From assembly GCA_020746995.1 (NCBI GenBank), contig JAGPXD010000002.1:7502001-7566000 (forward strand): a DNA stretch of 64,000 bases, read 5' to 3'. Each line of letters begins with the position of its first letter. Position 1 is the first letter of the stretch. The notes under the pieces were generated by a model that was given only the letters and a program-made list of their open reading frames with translations, did no database searches and was not told the DNA's origin. Positions 23,517-34,557 of the stretch are shown one piece after another. A program made the translations under genes and the position numbers. Origin of the DNA: Plectosphaerella cucumerina. Lineage: Eukaryota; Ascomycota; Sordariomycetes; Glomerellales; Plectosphaerellaceae.

Positions 23517-24356
23517 ATGAAAGGCACACAGTGTCTCAACAACAGCCGTCGCGCCCTCTACAGGGTCTTCGTCTCCCCATTGGAGTCGAGTACCACCCTC
23601 CGAAGCAGCTTCAACTGCACAACTCAGCTGGGCCAGTCCTGGCGACCCAACGTGCCCACGCACCTGCCTCTGAGCAATGTCTTCGGTCGCGGATTATCGA
23701 CAACCGCGACACGTTTTGCTCTTCCGCCCCGAAAGCAGCGAGCCGTCCCCGACCGTCTTCCGATCGACTTCGAGATCCGCGCCAAGGACATCATGCTCCT
23801 GGAGGAGAACAACGAGATGACAGGTCCTCATAAGACCCAGAGGCTCCTCGCAACAATGGACGTCTCGACATACTCCCTCCGCATGATCGAAGACTCCCTG
23901 CCGCCGCCCAAGCCCAGCGACGACGGCAAGCCCCAGAGGCCTCGCCGCCCGAACGCCCAATACCCGCTGTGCCGCATCGTCCACAAGGCCAACGAGTACA
24001 AAGCTGAGCAGGCGAAAGCCAAGGCGAAGAAGGAGGCGGGCAACGCGGGCAAGCAGAAGGGCGTGGAGATCAACTGGGCCATTGCGCAGAACGATCTCGC
24101 TCTCAAGCTGAAGCAGCTGAGGAGCTTCCTCGAGAAGGGACACAAGGTGACCGTCACCTTTGCGCGGAAGAAGGGCACGAGGGTCGCCACTGGCGCCGAG
24201 ATTGAGGCGGTTGTCAAGGCTGTCCAGGCTATGGTGGCTGACGTGCCTGGGGCGAAGGAGTATAAGCCTTCTGACGGGGAGAAGGGACGGAAGTTCTTCT
24301 TGCACTATGAGGGGAAGGTCGTTCCGGCGTCGAAGCCGACGACGCCGAGCGAGTGA
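23517..24356 (+). CDS. Mitochondrial translation initiation factor IF-3
   Basis: This intronless gene encodes 279 residues. The N-terminus is basic and Ser/Thr-rich with FGRGLSTTATRFALPP, consistent with a mitochondrial targeting sequence. The IF-3 N-domain follows (DFEIRAKDIMLLEENNEMTG, about residues 83-150). A Lys/Ala-rich linker leads to the C-domain, with VEINWAIAQNDLALKLKQL and FLEKGHKVTVTFARKKG. IF-3 keeps mitochondrial ribosomal subunits apart and proofreads the start codon. The start at 23517 gives the full presequence. It shares a short divergent promoter with IMP1, whose product also acts in mitochondria. Confidence 0.9.
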   Translation: MKGTQCLNNSRRALYRVFVSPLESSTTLRSSFNCTTQLGQSWRPNVPTHLPLSNVFGRGLSTTATRFALPPRKQRAVPDRLPIDFEIRAKDIMLLEENNEMTGPHKTQRLLATMDVSTYSLRMIEDSLPPPKPSDDGKPQRPRRPNAQYPLCRIVHKANEYKAEQAKAKAKKEAGNAGKQKGVEINWAIAQNDLALKLKQLRSFLEKGHKVTVTFARKKGTRVATGAEIEAVVKAVQAMVADVPGAKEYKPSDGEKGRKFFLHYEGKVVPASKPTTPSE

Positions 24357-25149
24357 GGGGTTCTGGGGGGTGTACGATGTGTTGGATAGTGTAGAGATAT
24401 TTACTGGCGAAATTGGCATGGTTGAATTCGAATGCCTCCGCGGGATGTATGAGCTGTCGGGATAGCGGGCGCCTGCGTCTGGTGTCAAAATACACTCGAC
24501 GCTGGGAATGAAGGCAAAGCTGCCCATTTTTGACTGACCAATCCGTGCTGCTACTGGTACTCCGCCTCGCTGCTTCCGTCCTTCTCAGCGATTTTCTGCT
24601 GGCCAAGCAGAAGAGGCATGAGAATGAATCCCTGGAGTGTAAAGTTCGCGAACCCTAATTCGCGCCCACGAATCGCTTGCAATGAACAACGGTGTTTAAT
24701 GATTTAACATTGAATCTTGGAAATGTTTCCTGAAGAATATCAGACATCGAGTACCTACATTCAACGAGGTTGATTTTCTCTTTGTTGCATCATCGTCAGG
24801 TACCGCAGCTTAAAGCTCCGTCTTAGCGGCCCCACCAGCGCGGGGTCCTCAAGTCACTGTACGTTGCGCCGCCCCCCACGATGGCCGCCGGCTTGGACAA
24901 ACTCGGTCCAATTGTGAGTCAATCGAAATCCGGCCAGCCACCAGGCCTCAACTTTCTTACTACACACAACTGCCGAAAAAGTCGACTTCCAAGCACGCAG
25001 GCTGCGTTAACTCGCCGTAAACCCTACCTTAATCAACTCGAAATTTTCTCCCAAGGCCGCCGATTTATTAATACTGCCACCCCACCACAGAAGCAAGCGC
25101 CGAAACCACCCACTTCAACGCACCGTCGCAACCCTTCGGCCTTTACACA
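24357..25149. other. Intergenic, no gene seen
   Basis: This 793-bp stretch holds the mIF-3 3' flank and the eIF2B delta promoter. The part around 24650-24790 is visibly more A/T-rich than its surroundings. No coding frame or RNA gene was recognised. Confidence 0.55.
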
Positions 25150-26610
25150 ATGTCGAGCGACGCACCTGCGCAGGTGCCGACAGCGCCCTCGGAGCCAGCG
25201 CCAGTAGCAGAGTCTGCTCCTACGACTACCACCCCAGCACCCGAGTCTGCGACCCCGAATGCGACAAAGCCTGCCCCCGCCCCCAAGGGAGGCGCGAAAG
25301 ATCCCAAAACACCAGCGGCAGACGGCGAGAAGAAGCTGACGGGTGCCGAACTGAAGGCGAAGGCAAAGGCAGAGAAGCTCGCCAGGAGAGCCCAGACGAA
25401 AGCAGCAACGGTCACCCCGGCCTCGAGCGGGGGCCAGGCGGGAGGAGATGCCAAGGGCGGAAAGTCGAAGCAGAAGCAGGACGGCCCCCAGCCGGCGGGC
25501 GGCGCAAAGGGGCAGCAAGGGAAGCAGGCCGTCGCGCCGACGCCCGTCGTCAAGGACGACAAGCCGGCGATCCCAGAATGCTACAGCCATTTGTCCATGG
25601 CCAAGAGGATAAAGATGACCCAGGCCGATAAGGACGTGCATCCGGCAGTCTTGGTCCTTGGTCAGCAGATGAGCGCCTTTGCCCTGAACGACAGCACAGC
25701 CAGGTTGGAGGCGATGCTCCAGGCCCTGAAGAAGGTATGTGTCTTTGCCTTCTAGAAACGTCTCGAGCGCGGCCAGCTGACAAAGTACCAGGTCATCGAG
25801 TCATACACCACGCCCCAGGGCACCACATTCTCCAGACACTTCACGTCGCACGTCCTCAACCCCCAGATCGAGTACCTGACGGCATGTCGGCCCATGTGCT
25901 TCTCCATGGGCAACGCGGTGCGCTGGCTCAAGCTGCAGGTCAGCAAGATCGATATTGACCTCCCCGACTTTGAGGCCAAGAAGCTGCTGTGCGAGTCCAT
26001 CGACAGCTTCCTGCACGAGCGCATCGTCCTCGCCGACCTCGTCATCGTCAAGGCGGCGGCGGATCTCATTTTTAGCGGCGACTCGGTCCTCACCTACGCA
26101 CACCACCCGCTCGTCGAGCGCGCGTTCCAGTATGCCCGCCACGAGCAGGGCAAGGACTTCACCGTCCTCCTCGTCGACGACCCCTTTGAGCGCGTCGGCA
26201 AGGAGTTCGCCAAGCGCCTCGTCTCCGACGGCATCGAGGTCTCCTACATCCCCGACCTGAGCGCCATGCGCACCCACCTCCAGGAGGCCAGCACCGTCTT
26301 CGTCGGCGCCGAGGCAATGTTCAGCAACGGCGCCATGTACGCGCGCGCCGGCACGTGCGACATTGCCATCACGGCCATGGACCTGGGCGTCCAGGTTGCG
26401 GGGCTGTCGGAGACGATCAACTTCACCGAGCGGGTCGCTATGGACTCCCTGACCTACAACGAGATCGACCCCGAGCGGCACTCGGACTCGGGCTTCAGGC
26501 TGCTGTTCGACACGACCCAGGACAAGCACCTGACCGTTGTCATCACCGAGCTCGGCAACACGGCCACGACGTCGGTGGCGGCGATCCTGCGGAAACTGGA
26601 GGAGCTTTAG
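25150..26610 (+). CDS. Translation initiation factor eIF2B subunit delta
   Basis: Exons 25150-25734 and 25792-26610 (57-bp intron, GTATGT donor, phase 0) give 467 residues. The protein is a regulatory/catalytic-core subunit of the guanine nucleotide exchange factor eIF2B, the cytosolic target of eIF2-alpha phosphorylation (GCD2 in yeast). The first 130 residues are Pro/Ala/Lys-rich and probably disordered. The IF-2B Rossmann-like domain follows, with HPAVLVLGQQMSAFAL, NAVRWLKLQV, FTVLLVDDPFERVGKEFA, STVFVGAEAMFSNGAMYARAG and a C-terminal NEIDPERH. Delta subunits have a long charged N-terminal tail, unlike alpha or beta, which supports this subunit assignment. No lesions are seen. Confidence 0.94.
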
Positions 26611-26999
26611 GAACGCCCGGTTTGGAAGGATGCGCTGCTGTGACTGCCTGGGGCGGCCGAGGTGGCCGGGGATGTCAGGGCGGGACGGGGTTAGATACCA
26701 CAAGCCTGGCATGGCATCTTTAGAGACGATGGCTCGATTTCCGCCACGACCGTCGCATTCAAGTCGTCATTCACGCGCACTTTCCTGTCCGGTGTCGTCC
26801 GTAATCTTCCAACAAAGTGAATTGTCGCCCTGCATCCCAAAATCTGTGTCATGAGTGTGTACAGAAACCCCGCGCCCGTGGGCAGCGTGAGCCTTTCTCC
26901 CTCCCCAGCGCTCGTCATCTTCTATCGGACACGGTCGCCGTTCGATCCTCCACTGTCTATCCCCGAGTCTCTCTTCTTCATCCTCCGTGTTGTAGCTGC
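26611..26999. other. Convergent 3' flanks
   Basis: This 389-bp stretch between the eIF2B delta stop and the stop of the small mitochondrial protein gene holds both 3' UTRs. No further gene is supported. Confidence 0.55.
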
Positions 27000-27393
27000 T
27001 CACGCGGCAACGGCGGAGGCGGCCTCGGCGTCCCTCGCGGCCTTGGCGGCCCTCTTCTCGAGAAGGATGGCCTTGCGCTCCTTCAGCGTCTCGGACTGCC
27101 TCTCGTCGACTCCCTGGAGCCAGTAGCCGAAGCTGGCGCCGCCGGCGGTGTAGATGGGGTAGGGCCAGAGGGTCTTGCGGGTGAAGAAGGGGCGCATCTC
27201 GATGCCCATCTGCCAGAAGCGGGCGGCGAAGCCTGGAGGTGGGAAGAATTGTTAGCAAATGGTCGAGCGAGGCCATTGAGAAGGCGGCTGGGGGTGTAGG
27301 CTCGGTGTGGTGCCGTGGTGGTTCGGGAGGGTGATTCGTGACGCAGAGCTGTGACGTACCGAAGCCGGCCCAGAAGAGGATCCGGGAGACCAT
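27000..27393 (-). CDS. Small mitochondrial two-helix protein, putative complex I accessory subunit
   Basis: Exons 27393-27360 and 27232-27000 (minus; 127-bp intron, GTACGT donor, CTCCAG acceptor) give 88 residues. Two hydrophobic helices are visible: RILFWAGFGFAARFWQMGI and WPYPIYTAGGASFGYWL. A charged coiled C-terminus follows (DERQSETLKERKAILLEKR). This architecture resembles the small fungal complex I accessory protein often annotated as NADH-ubiquinone oxidoreductase 14 kDa subunit, but the family assignment is from memory of its general shape. Other small inner-membrane subunits remain possible. The gene is easily missed because its first exon has 34 bases. Confidence 0.72.
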
Positions 27394-28011
27394 TTTGAGC
27401 TGGTGGAAGGTGTGAGAGGGTGTCGGCGGCGGGATCGTGCGTCGGAGGGTTGCAATTGACCCGTCACTGGCTCGTCGAGGGGTGAGGCCGAGGATTCGCG
27501 GGTCGTGTGGTGATCTTGCTGGCTGAGGTTTGTCTGGGATGGTGAGGTTAATCAGGCGTGATTCAATTGGCTGGGGCTGCTCGACGGGAGTTCGCGAAAG
27601 GTGTTTTTCCGACCCACTTCTGGCTCGGTGAAACGGACCAGCCTGGTGTTCACCGAGCGCGATCTTGGGACGGAGTTTTTGGACACGCCCTTTGCGCTAC
27701 AAGACGTTTGGCGATGACATCAAATCCCGCGGTGTTTGCAATCGATCCCCGCGGTGAATTCTCGGTGATTGATCAGGAAATCGACAAGTCTTATGTCCGT
27801 GTATGGCTGTGTTTCTCGCGTTGCTCACCCCACCCCGCATAAACATCGCGACGAGCGCATTATTACTCATCCCAATCCCTCAAGATCCGGTAGCCGTTGC
27901 GGTATTATTGCTGTGAAGCTTAAAAGAGCCGCGGCCGCCTTCGTGACGTCTGATTCATGGGGTTCCAGAATTCTCACCTATTTTTCAATCGCACAAATAC
28001 GAGTCACAGCC
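27394..28011. other. Divergent intergenic region
   Basis: This 618-bp stretch lies between divergent start codons of the small mitochondrial protein (-) and the DUF1348 gene (+). No coding frame is supported. Confidence 0.55.
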
Positions 28012-28618
28012 ATGGCCAGCCAGGACGAATCGAGGCCGCCCCTCCCGCCTTTCACCGAGGAGACAGCGAAGATCAAGGTCAAAGCAGCCCAGGATGCATG
28101 GAACACCAAGTGTGTACTATCTCTCACTTACTGCAACTCATGGCAACTAATATGATGCAAGGAACCCTGCCAAAGTGAAGATGGCGTATACCCCCGACAC
28201 CATTTGGCGCAACAGGGACACCTTCCTGAAAGGCCGCGACGAGGTCGAACAGTGGTTGACCAGCAAGTGGGAGAAGGAAGACGGCTACAGGCTCCGCAAG
28301 GAGTTGTTTGCCTTTTCCGACAACAAGGTGGGACTGGACGAGCCATCTTTTGAGATGAAGATTTGCGGAATACGCTTCAGGGTCCATGCAATGTGACTAA
28401 CTTGACCACAGATTGCCGTTCAGTTCTGGTACGAGTGGCATGATCAGTCGGGCCAATGGTGGCGGACGTATGGCCTTGAGGATTGGACTTTCGCGGAGAA
28501 CGGCCTGATGCGCAAGAGGCAGATGAGTGGGAACGACGTCAAGATCGATGATGCGCAGAGGTGGTTCCGGGAGGGCGTGGATGTCAACACGGTTGCCATC
28601 ACTGAGGAGCATTGGTGA
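28012..28618 (+). CDS. DUF1348 (NTF2/SnoaL-like) family protein
   Basis: Exons 28012-28109, 28162-28327 and 28412-28618 join to 156 residues (introns 52 and 84 bp). The segments VKMAYTPDTIWRNRDTFLKG, KWEKEDGYRLRKELFAF, IAVQFWYEWHD and WWRTYGLEDWTF, followed by LMRKRQMSGNDV, match the DUF1348 family. These are small cone-shaped alpha+beta proteins also found in bacteria. Biochemical function is not established for the family. The length matches bacterial members plus a short N-terminal extension. The start at 28012 has good context (CAGCCATGG). Confidence 0.9.
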
Positions 28619-29683
28619 TGGCGGATATGCGGCGCATGGTTCGAACAGCCACGAAAACAACACCTGCGACTGAAGTGATCCCCAATAGAGATTTCTGCCA
28701 TCATCCAGGGACACCCTTTTAGCCCAAGCCTCGATGCTTCGGCTCCCGCTCGTCCGTGGCATGCGGCCTGGGATGTCGCAGGAGGAGGGGGAAGAAGAGG
28801 GGTTCGGATGTTGGAGACGGCGAAGACGGCATCCTACTGGTGGCCTTCTTCGTAAAGGAGGGTGGCGGATGTGAGGTGCTTGGGGGTGACGACTCGTCAA
28901 CAAAGGGGAAACAAGAGGGCTGCCTGGACGCGGGGAGTCAATCATGTCACTGGAAGAGCAGGCCGGGGTTCAAGTTCGAGTTTCGCCAGGTGAGCCGGGG
29001 GGAGCTGCGCCGGCAAGTGGGGTTGGCGCTTGGCGCAACTGTGGATGTGCGGGGTGTGGGGTGCTGGTCTGCACGGTGCCCGACTCGACCGAGGGCGTGG
29101 TGACTTCAAGTTCCCGTCTTCCAGGTTGGTTCCTATACTGCTTGAACAGGGTCACAAGATGTTCTACGATGCACCAAGTCCTTTAGGTTCCTCCAGATTG
29201 TGGCTCTTCTGATACCTCAAGCATGCTGGGTCTCTAGACTGCTGTAGCTGAGATGAATGAAGTCGGTCGAAACGTGACAGGGAAGATCGGGAAACTGAAG
29301 GTACCTAACTTGGAGCTTTGATTGCATATGGTGATGATTGCCTGTTCGGACCGTACCTAGACGAGGAGGGGTGGTATGCGCCTTGGCCTGAGGGGTATGT
29401 CGTCTCGCGCGTCACCTGCCGGATGGCGGATGGCCTATCGGCTTCGCTCACTTCCCCAAGTTCCCCTTGATCCGTCGCGAACCTACTCAAGCCCCTCCCT
29501 CCGCACTGCATCCCTTTTCTCTTCTTTCCCCGAACTAGCCGTCATACACCTCGCAGCAACAGTTTGACACCTTTTTCTTCTCGCGTCTCGTCGTGTTCTT
29601 TTCTCGCGAGAGCTGATGACCGGAGCGACCTGATCTCCCCCTGGCTGCAACAGCTCGCGTGCTGCTGCTCAGCCCCTGCCATC
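28619..29683. other. Intergenic upstream of the transhydrogenase gene
   Basis: About 1.1 kb without a recognisable gene. Bases 29440-29680 are C/T-rich and read as the 5' leader of the transhydrogenase gene. Confidence 0.55.
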
Positions 29684-32600
29684 ATGCCTCTCACCATCTT
29701 CCGACCCGTAGCGGTCCAGGGACTCTGCGCCCCGAGGGCCACGGAGCGCGTCGTGTCTCACTCGTTCCCGCGCCTGTCAGGTACGCCCGTCGAGGCCTGC
29801 GCGCCGAAAGTCTATTGAGCCCATTCGACCAGAATTAACCACCCGACTTCCACCAGACGTCGCGCCCTCTGTCATTGGCAGTGGTATTGTCGTTTCCCGT
29901 CGACGTCAATGGCATGGCAGTCTCTCCAACCAGGCGCGACAGCCCAAGGCCTTGATCCCAGCTGTGAAGAAGCCGCTGCAGCTCGTCAGACATGCTTCCG
30001 TTGTCGCCGGACCTGTCCTCCAGGCTCAAGCGACCTACTCGACTACCGTGGTGCCTCCTTCGACCCCTTACAGCGAGCTCACGGTCGGAGTTCCCAAGGA
30101 GATCTTTCTGAACGAGCGCCGGGTCGCCTTGACTCCCCAGAACGTCGCACTCCTTCTCAAGAAGGGCTTCTCCAAGGTTATCGTCCAGAGAGGAGCTGGC
30201 GCCGAGTCCGACTTCCTCGATGCCGCCTACGAGAGCGCAGGCGCCGTTCTCGTCGACGACCCAAAGGAGGTCTGGTCGGCCGCTGACATTGTTCTCAAAG
30301 TCCGCAGTCCCATCGAGAACGAAATCGAGCTCATGCGCGCCAAGCAGACCGTCATCTCCTTCCTGCAGCCCGCCCAGAACAAGCCCATCGTCGACAAGCT
30401 CTCCGCCCAACAGGTCACCTCCTTCGCCATGGACATGATTCCTCGAATCTCTCGCGCCCAGGTCTTCGACGCCCTGAGCTCAATGGCAAACATCGCCGGC
30501 TACAAGGCCGTCCTCGAGGCCTCGAACAACTTTGGCCGCTTCCTCACGGGCCAGGTCACGGCCGCTGGCAAGATCCCGCCATGCAAAGTCTTGGTCATCG
30601 GCGCAGGCGTCGCTGGTCTCAGCGCCATCGCAACGGCCACGAGACTTGGAGCTATTGTTCGTGGCTTCGACACCCGTCCCGCCGCGCGCGAGCAGGTCCA
30701 GTCTCTTGGTGCCGAGTTTGTCGAGGTCGACATCAAGGAGGATGGTTCAGGTGCTGGCGGCTACGCCAAGGAAATGTCCAAGGAGTTCATCGAGGCGGAG
30801 ATGAAGCTATTCACGGAGCAGGCCCGCGAGGTTGACATCATCATCACCACCGCGCTCATCCCCGGAAAGCCGGCCCCGAAGCTGATCACCAAGTCCATGC
30901 TTGAGCTGATGAAGCCCGGTTCCGTGGTTGTCGATCTTGCCGCCGAGGCTGGTGGTAACTGTGAGAAGACCAAGCCCGGCGAACTCACCGTCTACAAGGA
31001 CGTCAAGGTCATCGGTAAGCTGCCATCATTTCCCGCTGTTCCCGCTGTCTTCTGACACAGCACAGGCTACACCGACCTACCCTCGAGACTCCCAACCCAG
31101 TCGTCAACCTTGTACTCGAACAACATCACCAAGTTCCTGCTGTCCATTGCGCCCAACGACAAGGAATTCGGAATTGACCTGTCCGACGAAGTCGTCCGAG
31201 GCGCCATCGTCACCCAAAATGGAAGAATACTCCCTCCTGCCCCCCGTCCGGCGCCGCCACCAGCACCTGCAAAGGCAGCGCCGGTCGAGGAGAGCAAGCC
31301 CGTGGTAGAGCTCACGCCCTTCCAAAAGACATCGAGGGAAGTTGCCACCGTCACCACCGGCATGGGTACCGCCCTCGCTCTCGGAAAGTTCACCGGCCCT
31401 CTTTTCATGGGCAACATGTTCACCTTTGCCCTCGCCTCGCTGATCGGCTACCGCGTCGTCTGGGGTGTCGCTCCCGCTCTGCACTCTCCTCTGATGAGTG
31501 TCACCAATGCCATCTCGGGTATGGTCGGTGTCGGAGGCCTGTTCATTCTAGGCGGAGGCATCCTCCCGCACACGATTCCCCAGGTTTTCGGCGCTCTCTC
31601 CGTGCTGCTTGCGTTCATCAACGTGTCTGGCGGTTTCGTCATCACCAAGCGCATGCTGGATATGTTTAGGCGTCCGACCGATCCTCCCGAGTATCCATGG
31701 CTGTATGCGGTTCCGGCTGTTCTCTGTGGCGGTGGGTTCCTCGCTGCTGCATCAACGGGGGCGGCAGGTCTCGTACAGGCTGGGTATCTCGTCAGTTCTG
31801 TTCTCTGCATTGGATCCATCTCGAGTCTCGCCTCGCAGGCCACGGCACGTATGGGCAACATGCTTGGCATCCTGGGTGTTGGATCCGGCGTTCTTGCATC
31901 GCTACTTGCCGTCGGCTTCTCCCCCGAGGTGCTGACCCAATTTGTTGGTCTTGCTGCCATTGGCAGCATCGCTGGCCTTTTGATCGGAAAGCGCATCACG
32001 CCCACGGATCTTCCTCAGACCGTCGCCGCTCTCCACTCGGTCGTTGGTCTGGCTGCGGTCTTGACCTCGGTCGGCAGCATCATGGGCCACATCGACGCTG
32101 ACATCTCGACACTGCATCTCGTGACGGGATATCTGGGCGTCCTCATCGGAGGCATTACCTTTACGGGATCGATTGTGGCTTTCATGAAGCTAGCAGGCAG
32201 GATGTCATCCAAGCCTCTGAATATTCCTGGTCGACACCTGGTTAACGGCGGCATGCTGGCTGCCAACGCTGCGTCCATGGGCGCCTTCCTCACCATGGCA
32301 CCCGGCTCTCCGATGATTGCAGCAGCAGCTCTATCGGCCAACGCCATCTTGTCCTTCACCAAGGGTGTTACGCTGACGGGTAGCATCGGTGGAGGCGACA
32401 TGCCCGTGGCCATCACCGTTCTCAATGCGTACTCGGGCTTTGCGCTCGTCGCAGAGGGCCTGATGCTCGACAACTCGCTTCTGACCTCCGTCGGAGCCCT
32501 CATTGGCGTGTCCGGTTCGATCCTCTCGTACATCATGTGCGTGGCCATGAACAGGTCCATCACCAATGTGCTCTTCGGCAGCATAGCCGCGCCAGCTGCC

Positions 32601-33254
32601 ACCGAGTACACACCCGAGGGGAGCATCACCCAGACCAGTATTGATGATACGGCCGAGTCGCTGGTCAACGCCGAGAACGTCATCATCGTCGTTGGGTACG
32701 GCATGGCTGTGGCGAAAGCCCAATATGCCATCAGCGAGATCACCGACATGCTGCGCAAGAAGGGCGTCAATGTGCGCTTTGCGATCCACCCCGTGGCCGG
32801 ACGCATGCCGGGCCAGTGCAACGTGCTGCTGGCCGAGGCGAGTGTGCCCTATGATATCGTCCTCGAAATGGACGAGATCAACGACGATTTCGGCGAGACC
32901 GATGTGACGCTCGTCATCGGCGCCAACGATACTGTCAATCCGATTGCCCTCGAGCCCGGAAGTCCCATCGCGGGCATGCCGGTGCTCCAGGCTTGGAAGA
33001 GCAAGCAGGTGATTGTCATGAAGCGCGGCATGGCCAGCGGCTATGGTGAGTTTTGAGATCCTTTGTATGGAAGAAGAAGGCTGACTTTTTTCAAGCCGAC
33101 GTTCCCAACCCGATGTTCTACATGCCGGGTACACGCATGCTTTTCGGAGATGCCAAATCCAGCTGTGATGGTGAGTGTCAACATACCAAGTGTCGGCGAA
33201 ATCAGTTCTGACACAAATGCAGCCATCAAAGCGGCAATCGAGACTCGCGCGTAG
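29684..33254 (+). CDS. NNT: NAD(P) transhydrogenase, mitochondrial, fused subunits
   Basis: Five exons (29684-29780, 29857-31014, 31066-33045, 33096-33170, 33223-33254) join to 1113 residues. The enzyme is a proton-translocating transhydrogenase of the inner membrane that uses the proton gradient to reduce NADP+ with NADH. A targeting presequence of about 75 residues precedes domain I, the NAD-binding part (VGVPKEIFLNERRVALTP, KVLVIGAGVAGLSAIATA, GFDTRPAAREQVQSLGAEF). A Pro/Ala linker leads to domain II with about a dozen transmembrane helices. Domain III, the NADP-binding part, has VIIVVGYGMAVAKAQYAI, IHPVAGRMPGQCNVLLAEA and VIGANDTVNP. The two last exons (25 and about 10 codons) complete it with PNPMFYMPGTRMLFGDAK. 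All domains are present in one chain. The gene is convergent with NDUFA12. Confidence 0.96.
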
Positions 33255-33604
33255 AGTGCGTAGACCGCGACTGACCTTCGAGACTATCATTTACACGCAT
33301 TTCCGGGGCGGCATTGTTCATCGTTTCGGGCGCATCTGCATCTACAAGCCCGGCATCACTACCCGCTGTTGTAGAAATCATGTAGAGCAGAGGAGCCGTC
33401 CCTCGGGTTGGCGGACTGTTTCCGAGTTCTTGTCGTTTTGTCATTGTCTTGTCAGTTTCCTCATCATCACACTTTTGCTTCCGCACTCGACCCGGCCTCA
33501 ATGTGTCTTAACAAAGGGATGCGTAGGATTCCGTCCTATCGAGATGTGTTATGTACACCGCGCTCCGTGGCCGCTGTTCTACACCCGCCTGCTGCTCGTT
33601 GCGT
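33255..33604. other. Convergent 3' flanks of NNT and NDUFA12
   Basis: This 350-bp stretch lies between convergent stop codons and shows no additional gene. Confidence 0.6.
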
Positions 33605-34294
33605 TTATTGCCTCGCGACGGCCTTGGGCTCCCAGGCCCGGATCTTGGGCTTTACTCTGTGGGGGTGTCAGTACGCTGCTAGAGGCCGTTACTGGATGTA
33701 TCTGCCGGACTCACGTGTTGTAGGTGGCGAAGTTTCCCCTCGTCGCGGTGAAGTTGGGGTTGGGAGGGTCCACGGCCCAGTGCTGGTTGCTGGACAGGAC
33801 GGCGTCTTGGGTGGGAGGCTTGTCGACCATGTAGGAGATCCAGGCGTGCCAGCCGGGGTTGATGTGTGCGGCGTCGTAGTCGTGCTTGGCGTATTCGACC
33901 CAGCGGCTTCGCACTAGCAAATGAATGCATTAGTAGATGTTCCTCGGTATGACTGATTGCTTTGTTCAGAGATGCCGGCCTTCAATGGCTCGGACCGGCT
34001 CGAGGAACGTCATCCCGTGCTGTGTATTTGGTCGGGAATTGGGTCGGGCGGGGCGACATACGAGGCAGCTCCTCAACGTTCTCGAAGTACTTGTTGCCGG
34101 CCTTGTCGGTGCCGATAAGCTCGCCGTGCTTGGTGTCGCCAATGTAGAGGAGTTGGTTGAAGTAGCTCTGCGGTATCGCGCCGGGTTAATTGAGGGTTCC
34201 GAAGGAGGCCTGTCGCGGCCGTGAGGGGTGTGGGGAGTCGCACCTTAATTCCAACCTTGCGGAGGTTGGAGAGCGTTCGCGTGACGGTCGACAT
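33605..34294 (-). CDS. NDUFA12: Complex I accessory subunit NDUFA12 (B17.2 family)
   Basis: Exons (minus) 34294-34244, 34167-34062, 33913-33715 and 33656-33605 join to 135 residues; introns are 76, 148 and 58 bp. The family-defining blocks are LLYIGDTKHGELIGTD, GNKYFENVEELP, LRSRWVEYAKHDYDAA, INPGWHAWISYMVDKPPT and a C-terminal WEPKAVARQ. NDUFA12 is a peripheral matrix-side subunit of respiratory complex I at the N/Q-module junction. Short exons explain why no long open frame marks the gene. It is divergently arranged with PGS1, 263 bp between start codons. Confidence 0.94.
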
Positions 34295-34557
34295 GGTGGG
34301 CGGCGGTCTCTGTGAGGGTCGAAATCGGCGTCCAGGGGTGGGCGAGAGGGCGGAATTGAAGCATCGGGCGAAGTTGAAGTCGGCCGTGATGCTCGTCGCT
34401 CGGTGGATCTTGCTTACATAAGTCAGGGAATGGGTGTCGGTGGCCAATGAGAGGGCGGCTTTTACTGAGCTATCGCGCCCGGGACATTTTCTTGGAATCG
34501 CTGGTTCCAATGGAGAAGAAGTACCTTTGCTGAACGGCCTGTACATTTGCTCGAGAT
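34295..34557. promoter_or_regulatory. Shared NDUFA12 / PGS1 divergent promoter region
   Basis: Only 263 bp separate the two start codons. A CCAAT box is visible at 34444-34448 on the plus strand. Both genes encode proteins needed in the mitochondrial inner membrane, so common control is plausible but not shown. Confidence 0.6.

Noticed and set aside
32331..33290. A 319-codon minus-strand open frame opposite the transhydrogenase gene
   Set aside because: It mirrors the conserved NADP-binding domain coding sequence and has no recognisable family.
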